From assembly GCA_030042855.1 (NCBI GenBank), contig JASHYU010000025.1:1-5979 (forward strand): a DNA stretch of 5,979 nucleotides, given 5' to 3'. This stretch comes from Thermoplasmata archaeon. GTDB lineage: Archaea > Thermoplasmatota > Thermoplasmata > UBA184. The position numbers were made by a program, and so were the translations under genes. Below are positions 1-5,684 of this stretch, piece after piece; positions within the stretch are counted from its first letter, which is position 1; every line of letters starts with the position of its first letter. The notes beneath the pieces are model-generated. The model ran no database searches, had not been told where the DNA came from, and saw only the letters and a list, made by a program, of their open reading frames with translations.

Positions 1-1
1 G

Positions 2-247
2 GGCAAGGCGCCCGACTGGTACTGGCGGACCGCCGGCCGGCTGGAGGGGAACGACGCCAACAACTTCGAGGAGCTCCTCGCGAGCGCCTTCGAGGCCGGG
101 GCGTTCATCGCCCACGACCATCCCGAGGACCTCCAGTTCAAGTGGGTCACCGAGGAGGAGTGCGACAAGGAGCGCCGCCGCGAGGAGCGCGGCGAGCAGG
201 GCGAGGCGACCCGCAAGGAGCGCTCGAGCCTGAGCCACTACGCCTGA
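2..247 (+). CDS. 3' end of an unrecognised protein gene (5' end outside the window)
   Basis: An open frame enters from the left edge and runs 81 codons to a TGA at 245-247. I do not recognise the family. The visible part starts with an aromatic stretch (DWYWRTAGRL), then a predicted helical, acidic segment (NNFEELLASAFEAGAF), then HDHPEDLQFKWV. It ends in a highly charged Glu/Arg/Lys tail of about 30 residues finishing SLSHYA. The tail looks like a flexible or helical extension rather than a folded domain. No membrane segment is visible and there is only one Cys. Codon use is strongly G/C in third positions, like the neighbouring real genes, which supports coding. The gene converges with the pyrophosphatase gene, 28 bp separating the two stops. 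That a real gene ends here is fairly sure; its function is unknown. Confidence 0.75.
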   Translation, partial: GKAPDWYWRTAGRLEGNDANNFEELLASAFEAGAFIAHDHPEDLQFKWVTEEECDKERRREERGEQGEATRKERSSLSHYA

Positions 248-260
248 GGCGGACGCCGCC

Positions 261-276
261 GGGCCGGTGCCGGCCC
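261..276. terminator. GC-rich inverted repeat between convergent genes, possible terminator
   Basis: GGGCCGG and CCGGCCC flank a TG, which would fold as a 6-bp stem with a GTGC loop. It lies in the 28-bp gap between two convergent stop codons and touches the last base of the pyrophosphatase stop. There is no T-run on either strand, and archaeal termination usually depends on U-tracts. A terminator role is therefore only inferred from position, and a chance GC palindrome is just as possible. Confidence 0.25.
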
Positions 277-2402
277 TAGATCCCGATCACCGAGTGCGCC
301 ACGATGAGCGCGATGAACAGGATCGAGATCGTGTTCACGACCTTGATGAGCGGGTTGATCGCCGGGCCGGCGGTGTCCTTCGTCGCGTCGCCGACGGTGT
401 CGCCCACGACCGCCGCCTTGTGGGCCTCGGAGCGCTTCCCGCCGAAGTGGCCGCTCTCGATGTACTTCTTGCCGTTGTCCCACGCCGCCCCGCCGGTCGT
501 CATCATGATCGCGAGCGGGAAGCCCGCGAGGATCGTGCCGAGGAGCAGGCCCGCGAGCGCGACGGGGCCGAGGAGGAACCCGACCGCGAGCGGCGTCGCG
601 ACCGCGATGATCGCCGGCACGGCGAGCTGCTGGAGCGCGGTCAGGGTGACGATGTCGACGCACCGACCGTACTCGGGCTTCGCCTTCCCCTCGAGGATCC
701 CCGGGATCTCCCGGAACTGCCGCCGGATCTCGAAGACCATCTTCTCGGCGGCGACGCCAACCGCGTTCATGAGGAACGAGGTGAAGAAGAACGGCAGGAG
801 GGCGCCGATCACGAGGCCGACGACGACCAGCGGCTGGGAGAGGGTGAGAAGGCTCGTGAACGTGCCCCACGGATGGCCCCACTTGCTCGCGGTCGCGAAC
901 GTGTACGCCGCGAACAGGGCGAGCGCGGCGAGGACCGCCGAGCCGATCGCGTAGCCCTTCGTGACGGCCTTGGTCGTGTTCCCGACCGCGTCGAGCGGGT
1001 CCGTGATGGCGCGGGCCGACTCGGAGAGCTTCGCCATCTCGGCGATCCCCCCGGCGTTGTCGGTGATCGGACCGAACGCGTCGATCGAGATGATCATCCC
1101 GGTGACGCTCAGCATGCTGGCGGCGGCGAGCCCGATCCCGTAGAGGCCGAGGTACGGGTTGGGCGCCGTCGTCGACGAGAAGCCGTTGTACCAGCCCGCG
1201 GACGCGTACGCGACCAGCGTGCCGATGATGATGACGAGCCCGGGGATCCAGGTCGCTTCGAGGCCGACCGAGAGCCCGCTGATGACCGTCGGACCCGCGC
1301 CGGCCTGCGAGGCCTCGGCGATCTTGTGGACCGGCCGGTAGCTCGCGCTCGTGTAGAAGTCGGTGACGATGACGATCAGGATCATCACGACGAGCCCGAC
1401 CGCCGTCGCGGCGAAGATCCCGAGGTTCCCGTTCATGAAGTAAACGTCGAGGAGGTAGAGTCCGCCGAGGCCGACCGCGGTCGTCGCGGCGAGGCCCTGG
1501 TAGAGCGTGCCCATGATCGTCCCGCCCCGCCGCATGCGGACGAAGAACGTCCCGACGATCGTCGCGATGATCGCCCAGGCGCAGACGAGGAGCGGGAAGA
1601 GGATCGCGTTCGGGAACAGCGTGAGGAGCGGCGTCGCGCCCTTCAGGTTCCCGATCAGGTAGCCGAGGAGCATCGCCGAGAGCGCGGTGACGACGTAGGT
1701 CTCGAAGAGGTCGGCCGCCATCCCGGCGCAGTCGCCCACGTTGTCCCCGACGTTGTCCGCGATGACCCCGGGGTTGCGCGGGTCGTCCTCGGGGATCCCC
1801 GCCTCGACCTTCCCGACGATGTCCGTTCCGACGTCCGCGCCCTTCGTGTAGATCCCGCCGCCGACGCGCGCAAAGAGGCTCATCAGCGAGGCGCCGAACA
1901 AGACCCCGACCATGTTGAGGACGTTCCCGTGGAACGCCCAGTAGAAGCCCACGAGCTCGAGCAGCGCGAGGCCGGCGACCGATAGGCCGGTGACGCTCCC
2001 GCCCCGGAACGCGTAGGACAGCGTCGCGCCCAGGTTCCCCTGCCGCGCGTGCGCCGCCGTCCGGACGTTCGCCCGGATGCTCACGACCATCCCGACGGCC
2101 CCCGCGAGCGCGCTCCCGGCGACCCCGAAGAGGAAGCCGACGGCGAGGTAGGCGCCCGTGCCGGTGATCCCGAAGGCGAGCGCGATCACGACCGCGAGGA
2201 CCACGGCCACCATGAACACGAACGTGTACTCGCGCCGCAGGAAGGCGACGGCGCCTTCCCGGATGGCGCCCGAGATCTCGCGCATGCGCTCGTCGCCCTC
2301 GTCCTCCCGCAGGAGGAGACCGGTCTGGATCCCGGCGTAGAGCAGTCCGGCCACGGCGGACAGGAAGACGAGCAGCTCGATCTGGCCGGTCGACAGGGTC
2401 AT
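276..2402 (-). CDS. hppA: Membrane-bound proton-translocating pyrophosphatase, K+-independent type
   Basis: This integral membrane enzyme hydrolyses pyrophosphate and uses the energy to pump H+ across the cell membrane. Its 708 residues are a normal full length and consist of many hydrophobic segments separated by short loops, about 16 expected for the family. Family signatures visible are DVGTDIVGKVE at 190-200, EDDPRNP at 205-211, DNVGDNVGDCAGMAADLFE at 216-234, TDNAGGIAEMA at 447-457, EGKAKPEY at 571-578 and GDTVGDATKDTAGPAINPLIK near 667-687. These Asp/Lys clusters bind Mg-pyrophosphate. In GNTTKAVTKG (474-483), Lys478 and Thr481 occupy the two sites that separate K+-independent enzymes (Lys, Thr) from K+-dependent ones (Ala, Gly/Ala). 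Known K+-independent members pump H+, so Na+ pumping is unlikely. The ATG start gives a typical N-terminus leading directly into helix 1. There is no Shine-Dalgarno. The gene is monocistronic and divergent from the zinc-finger gene. Confidence 0.97.
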   Translation of the reverse strand: MTLSTGQIELLVFLSAVAGLLYAGIQTGLLLREDEGDERMREISGAIREGAVAFLRREYTFVFMVAVVLAVVIALAFGITGTGAYLAVGFLFGVAGSALAGAVGMVVSIRANVRTAAHARQGNLGATLSYAFRGGSVTGLSVAGLALLELVGFYWAFHGNVLNMVGVLFGASLMSLFARVGGGIYTKGADVGTDIVGKVEAGIPEDDPRNPGVIADNVGDNVGDCAGMAADLFETYVVTALSAMLLGYLIGNLKGATPLLTLFPNAILFPLLVCAWAIIATIVGTFFVRMRRGGTIMGTLYQGLAATTAVGLGGLYLLDVYFMNGNLGIFAATAVGLVVMILIVIVTDFYTSASYRPVHKIAEASQAGAGPTVISGLSVGLEATWIPGLVIIIGTLVAYASAGWYNGFSSTTAPNPYLGLYGIGLAAASMLSVTGMIISIDAFGPITDNAGGIAEMAKLSESARAITDPLDAVGNTTKAVTKGYAIGSAVLAALALFAAYTFATASKWGHPWGTFTSLLTLSQPLVVVGLVIGALLPFFFTSFLMNAVGVAAEKMVFEIRRQFREIPGILEGKAKPEYGRCVDIVTLTALQQLAVPAIIAVATPLAVGFLLGPVALAGLLLGTILAGFPLAIMMTTGGAAWDNGKKYIESGHFGGKRSEAHKAAVVGDTVGDATKDTAGPAINPLIKVVNTISILFIALIVAHSVIGI

Positions 2403-2442
2403 GGTCGCAGCGGGGAAATCCGAAGCCGCTCAAGGGGATTCG

Positions 2443-2450
2443 CACATAAG
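2443..2450 (-). promoter_or_regulatory. Candidate TATA box of hppA
   Basis: On the minus strand the octamer reads CTTATGTG, the most AT-rich stretch upstream of the hppA start, about 45 nt from the ATG. With the usual archaeal spacing of about 25 nt from TATA centre to transcription start, the mRNA would carry a leader of about 20 nt without a recognisable Shine-Dalgarno. Assigned by position and base composition only. Confidence 0.4.
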
Positions 2451-2505
2451 ACTTGCCGAGGACCGGCCGCGGACCGAGAGGGGACGCTGCCCGTCGACCC
2501 ATGCG

Positions 2506-2513
2506 TTCTTTAG
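2506..2513 (+). promoter_or_regulatory. Candidate TATA box of the zinc-finger gene
   Basis: TTCTTTAG stands out in GC-rich sequence. Its centre lies about 26 nt upstream of the ATG at 2536, the spacing expected if transcription begins at or next to the start codon (leaderless mRNA). This agreement is one reason for choosing the 2536 start over the in-frame ATG at 2401. Position-based inference. Confidence 0.45.
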
Positions 2514-2535
2514 GCCGAAGACGCACGGCCTCCGC

Positions 2536-2733
2536 ATGCTCTCGAGCGGACCGCGGGACACTTCGGAGCGGCGGACCCGCATCGCCTGCAAGGTCTGTGG
2601 CGAGCCGATCGAGCTCGTCCGGATGCGCGATCACCTGCGTTCCGCGCACCAGGTCGACTCCGCGCAGCTCGAGACGTGGTACCTGGACGCCCGCGTCGAG
2701 GCGCGGCGCAGCCGCCGTTCGCAGCGCCTCTGA
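2536..2733 (+). CDS. Small single C2H2 zinc-finger protein
   Basis: The 65-residue protein carries one zinc-finger motif: Cys18 and Cys21 in CKVC, then His33 and His38 in DHLRSAH, giving the spacing C-x2-C-x11-H-x4-H. The finger sits in the middle. A basic N-terminal arm (SERRTRIA) precedes it. An amphipathic segment (DSAQLETWYLDARVEA) and a basic tail (RRSRRSQRL) follow, all consistent with binding nucleic acid or protein. Small single-finger C2H2 proteins are common in archaea, and most have no known function. The frame stays open upstream to an ATG at 2401, but that extension looks non-coding, would overlap the hppA start and lacks any family-like sequence; the TATA-like box at 2506-2513 favours the ATG at 2536. 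The gene is divergent from hppA and converges with thrS, leaving 6 bp between stops. A regulatory role is possible but not shown. Confidence 0.8.
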   Translation: MLSSGPRDTSERRTRIACKVCGEPIELVRMRDHLRSAHQVDSAQLETWYLDARVEARRSRRSQRL

Positions 2734-2739
2734 TCCCCG

Positions 2740-4656
2740 CTACGGGTCGAACTCGCGCCGGCGCACCCGGTCGACGACGTGGGCGAGGAACTCGGCGCGC
2801 GAGACCGACCGGCTCTCCTTCGCCCCGCGGATCCGTACCGCCACCGTCCCCTCGCCGACCTCGCGCTCCCCGATCACCGCGACGTACGGGATCCGGTCCA
2901 GCTCGGCCGCGCGCACGCGTTTCGAGAGCGACTCCTCGGTGCCGGCCACCTCGACCCGGATCCCGACGGCCGCGAGCTCCTCCGCGAGGCCGCGGGCCCC
3001 CTCCGCCTGGGGCTCGGTGACCGGCAGGAGGCGGACCTGGACCGGCGCGAGCCACGGGGGGAAGCGACCGGCGCAGTGCTCGATGAAGACGCCCAGGAAC
3101 CGCTCCCAGGTCCCGAGGATCGTCCGGTGGATCACGATCGGGGTGTGCAGCTGGCCGTCGGGCCCCTGGTACTGGAGCCCGAAGCGGGCCGGGATCTGGT
3201 AGTCGAGCTGGATCGTTCCGGTCTGCCAGGGCCGTCCGAGCGAGTCCCGGATGTGGATGTCGATCTTCGGGCCGTAGAAGGCGCCCTCCCCCGCGGAGAC
3301 CTTGTAGTCGACCCCGGACTCCTTGAGGAGCGAGCCGAGGATCGCCTCCGCCCGATCCCACTGGGCCGGGTCGCCGAGGAACTTCTCGGGGCGGGTCGAG
3401 AGCTCGTACGACCAGTCGAGGCGGAAGGTCGTGAACGCCTGGCGGATCCAGTCGAGCAGCACCCGGATCTCGGGCTCGACCTGCTCCTCCGTGACGAAGA
3501 TGTGCGCGTCGTCCTGCACCATCTCCCGGACCCGGGTGAGCCCGCTCAGCGTGCCGCTCAGCTCGTAGCGATGGAGGGGAGCGAACTCCGCGAGCCGCAT
3601 CGGCAGCTCCCGATAGCTCCGGGCCCGCGAGCGGAAGACGAGCATCGAACCGGGACAGTTCATCGGCTTCCACCCGAACTCCCGGTCGTCGACGACCGAC
3701 AGGAACATGTTCTCCCGATAGTGGTCCCAGTGACCGCTGGTCTCGTAGATCGAGCGCGCGAAGAGGAGCGGGGTACGGATCTCGACGTAACCCGCGTCCT
3801 TGAGGTGCTCCATCACGTAGCGCTCGAGCTCGCGGATCAGGACCATCCCGCGCGGCATCCAGACCGGACAGCCCGGGGCCTCCTCGACGAAGAAGAACAG
3901 GTCCTGCCGGGTCCCGATCGCCCGGTGGTCCCGGGCCTCGGCCTCGGCGCGCAGCTTGAGGTACGCCTCGAGCTCGCGCCGGGTGGGGAAGCCGATCCCT
4001 CGGATCCGCTGGAGCGAAGGCGCCCCCGAGGGTTCCGGAGCGATCGAGGAGAACCCCAGGACATGGATCCCCGCGAGCCAACCGGTGTCCGGGACGTGCG
4101 GCCCGCGGCAGAGGTCGGTGAACGACCCGGTGTCGTAGAGCGAGACCGGTTCGCCCTCCGGGGCTTCCGCGATGTAGCGGAGCTTGTGCGGGTTCGATGC
4201 GAAGATCCGCCGGGCCTCCTCCTTCGAGACCTCGCGCCGCCGGAACGGTTCCCGAGCTTTGATCGCGTCGCTCATGCGGGCGCGAACGGCATCGAGGTCC
4301 TCGGGAGTGAGCGGGCGGACGTCGAAATCGTAGAAGAACCCGTCCTCGGTCGGCGGACCGTGGGTCGGCTTCGCGTCGGGGATCGTCTCGGTCAGCCCCT
4401 TCGCGACCAGGTGCGCGGACGAGTGTTCGAGGATCTCCCGTCCCTGTCGGTCGGCAAAGGTCAGCGGCGCGAGGCGTCCGTCCGCTTCGAGCGGACGGGC
4501 GAGATCGATCGGGCCCCCCTCCCACAGCGCCGCGAGGAACCCCGGCGCATGATCGGGTTGCCACGCCGCGAGCGCGGCGCCGGCCGTCGTCCCGCGCTCG
4601 ACCTCGAGGGTCGATCCGTCCGGGAGGGCGATGCGAAGCTGCGCCGCCTCGGCCAT
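2740..4656 (-). CDS. thrS: Threonyl-tRNA synthetase, bacterial-type architecture
   Basis: This cytoplasmic enzyme charges tRNA-Thr with threonine and clears mischarged Ser-tRNA-Thr. The 638 residues have the bacterial order: TGS domain (about 6-68), N2 editing domain (about 70-235), class II catalytic core (about 250-535) and anticodon-binding domain (about 538-632). Editing residues are present: His78 and His82 in HSSAH, Cys183 and His187 in CRGPH. The core keeps the zinc ligands Cys334, His385 and His510, His309 in SGHW, and motif 2 Arg363 in HRYE. Oddities: the usual MNCPGH reads MNCPGS (Ser337), the usual Leu-His-Gly after motif 2 reads Leu-Ser-Gly (Ser371), and the AYWRGD stretch of the editing domain is replaced by SSIAPEPSG near 203-211. 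Most archaeal ThrRSs have a different, DTD-like editing domain, so this gene suggests transfer or a lineage with the bacterial form. No T-box or Shine-Dalgarno is seen. Confidence 0.97.
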   Translation of the reverse strand: MAEAAQLRIALPDGSTLEVERGTTAGAALAAWQPDHAPGFLAALWEGGPIDLARPLEADGRLAPLTFADRQGREILEHSSAHLVAKGLTETIPDAKPTHGPPTEDGFFYDFDVRPLTPEDLDAVRARMSDAIKAREPFRRREVSKEEARRIFASNPHKLRYIAEAPEGEPVSLYDTGSFTDLCRGPHVPDTGWLAGIHVLGFSSIAPEPSGAPSLQRIRGIGFPTRRELEAYLKLRAEAEARDHRAIGTRQDLFFFVEEAPGCPVWMPRGMVLIRELERYVMEHLKDAGYVEIRTPLLFARSIYETSGHWDHYRENMFLSVVDDREFGWKPMNCPGSMLVFRSRARSYRELPMRLAEFAPLHRYELSGTLSGLTRVREMVQDDAHIFVTEEQVEPEIRVLLDWIRQAFTTFRLDWSYELSTRPEKFLGDPAQWDRAEAILGSLLKESGVDYKVSAGEGAFYGPKIDIHIRDSLGRPWQTGTIQLDYQIPARFGLQYQGPDGQLHTPIVIHRTILGTWERFLGVFIEHCAGRFPPWLAPVQVRLLPVTEPQAEGARGLAEELAAVGIRVEVAGTEESLSKRVRAAELDRIPYVAVIGEREVGEGTVAVRIRGAKESRSVSRAEFLAHVVDRVRRREFDP

Positions 4657-4686
4657 GTTGCTTCGAGGGCGCGAGTTACGACGCGG

Positions 4687-4694
4687 CTTTTACG
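4687..4694 (-). promoter_or_regulatory. Candidate TATA box of thrS
   Basis: The minus strand reads CGTAAAAG, an AT-rich octamer centred about 35 nt upstream of the thrS ATG. It predicts a leader of roughly 10 nt. It suggests that thrS has its own promoter rather than relying only on read-through from the HisA-like gene, which ends 109 bp upstream. Inferred from position and composition. Confidence 0.4.
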
Positions 4695-4718
4695 GTTGTC
4701 CAGCCGAGCTCCGATCGC

Positions 4719-4744
4719 GGGTCTCGGGGGGGGTCGCTCGGGGG
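4719..4744 (+). other. G-quadruplex-type motif in the gap upstream of thrS
   Basis: On the + strand, GGG, TCTC, a run of eight G, TCGCTC and a run of five G follow one another. This satisfies four G3 runs with loops of 4, 2 and 6 nt. It lies between the stop of the HisA-like gene and the thrS promoter. Both genes are read leftwards, so the G-rich strand is the template and the RNA would be C-rich. The motif is visible; folding or any effect on transcription is inference. Confidence 0.45.
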
Positions 4745-4765
4745 ACGGTGCGCTCAGCTCGCCCA

Positions 4766-5560
4766 TCATTCATCATCGGTCAGCCGGTTCTTGTCTTCAT
4801 CATCGCGCTCCGTCGGGACGGCGGGCTCCGGCTTCGCGCCGCTATCGGCGGCCCAGCGGGCCCAGAGCTCGTTGAGATGGAAGATCCCGCCGAGGGCCCC
4901 CGCGTCCTTCAGCCGGGAGAGCTGGGAGGCGTCGAACGATCCGTCGACCCAGGTCGGACCGGTGCCGGCGATCGCCTGTACGATGGCCCAATCGGGATCC
5001 GTCTCCCGGGGCGACACGACGATGTGGTCCGGACCCGCCGCCCGGACGATCCGGGCGAGCTCGACCGGGTCCTGCGTTCCCCAATCGCCGGCGGTCGAAG
5101 TGAGCCGATCCCCCGTCATCTCGACCTCGAACACGAGCTCGGTCGAGAGCTTCCACGCCCGACCCAGCGCGTTCGGCCCCCGGAGATAAGCGCTCGAGAG
5201 GATCACCCGGTGGGCGCCGGCGACCAGGATGTCGATCGCCTGGTCCGAACTGCGCACCCCCGCGTCGACCCAGAGCGCGATGTCGCGCGAGAGCTCCTGC
5301 AGGTAGTCGAGCTGCGGGTCGCTCCGGTCGATCCCGTCCAGGTCGACGACGTAGAGGAGGGAGTACTCCGGCGTGAGACGGTCGACGACATCGAACGGGT
5401 CGAACGGCGCGGGGACCGTCGTTCGGGCGGGGATCGGGCCGGTCGGCCCCGGCAGGTAGACCTGGCCCCCCCGGAGGAGGAGGCAGGGGATCAACGAGGG
5501 GATCTCGAGCGTTCCGTCCCGGGGGAGCGGTCGGGACCCGGGCGCGGCGGGGCCGGTCAT
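4766..5560 (-). CDS. HisA/HisF-related TIM-barrel protein with degenerate active site
   Basis: The 264-residue protein looks like the HisA/HisF-related family of archaea and methylotrophs, whose function is unsettled. Barrel landmarks are IPCLLLRGG (24-32, strand 1), YVVDLDGID (70-78), LWVDAGVRS (96-104), GAHRVILSSAYL (115-126), LVFEVEMTGDRL (142-153) and GSFDASQLSRLKDAG (207-221). Histidine enzymes have an Asp in strand 1 (IP.IDLKGG); here it is Leu28. The second catalytic Asp (strand 5) aligns with Glu147. The GT that binds phosphate at the ends of both half-barrels reads SS (122-123) and HL (228-229). It is therefore unlikely to be a working HisA. The tail is acidic (ERDDEDKNRLTDDE). The ATG at 5560 is chosen because similarity starts soon after it and a TATA-like box lies about 27 nt upstream; GGAG 6 nt before the ATG is an alternative initiation signal. 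Divergent from rnpB, upstream of thrS. Confidence 0.85.
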   Translation of the reverse strand: MTGPAAPGSRPLPRDGTLEIPSLIPCLLLRGGQVYLPGPTGPIPARTTVPAPFDPFDVVDRLTPEYSLLYVVDLDGIDRSDPQLDYLQELSRDIALWVDAGVRSSDQAIDILVAGAHRVILSSAYLRGPNALGRAWKLSTELVFEVEMTGDRLTSTAGDWGTQDPVELARIVRAAGPDHIVVSPRETDPDWAIVQAIAGTGPTWVDGSFDASQLSRLKDAGALGGIFHLNELWARWAADSGAKPEPAVPTERDDEDKNRLTDDE

Positions 5561-5582
5561 GCCCGGCTCCACAGTCCGCGAG

Positions 5583-5590
5583 GATTTTGG
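5583..5590 (-). promoter_or_regulatory. Candidate TATA box of the HisA-like gene
   Basis: The minus strand reads CCAAAATC, centred about 27 nt upstream of the ATG at 5560. That spacing would place the transcription start almost on the start codon, giving a leaderless mRNA. If so, the GGAG at 5567-5570 would not be in the transcript. Position-based inference. Confidence 0.4.
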
Positions 5591-5652
5591 CGTTGGGGTG
5601 CTCCGGTCCCGCTCGGTGGTCGATCCCGTGGGCCTCCCCGGGACGGGTCGAC

Positions 5653-5660
5653 AGGTTTTT
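5653..5660 (+). promoter_or_regulatory. Candidate TATA box of the RNase P RNA gene
   Basis: AGGTTTTT is the most AT-rich stretch upstream of the RNA. Its centre lies about 25-30 nt before the expected 5' end in helix P1 (about 5682-5690). It sits about 65 bp from the oppositely oriented TATA-like box of the HisA-like gene, so the two promoters share one divergent region. Confidence 0.4.
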
Positions 5661-5684
5661 CGCTCGAGGCCCCCTCGTGGGAAC

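Noticed and set aside
2401..2535. N-terminal extension of the zinc-finger gene to the ATG at 2401
   Set aside because: The extra 45 residues show no domain, overlap the hppA start codon and promoter, and lie upstream of the TATA-like box that fits the ATG at 2536.
238..2649. An 803-codon open frame on the minus strand overlapping hppA
   Set aside because: It is a low-complexity Arg/Gly/Asp/Pro-rich translation in another frame of the GC-rich hppA gene. The hppA frame carries all the family motifs.
4657..4765. T-box or other threonine-responsive leader upstream of thrS
   Set aside because: The gap is only 109 bp, the predicted leader is about 10 nt, and no T-box sequence or specifier-type stem is visible.
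2779..4875. A 698-codon open frame on the + strand opposite thrS
   Set aside because: It is an antisense shadow created by high GC. Its composition is unnatural (Arg, Asp, Glu, Leu, Val), with no recognisable domain, while the opposite strand encodes a clear ThrRS.
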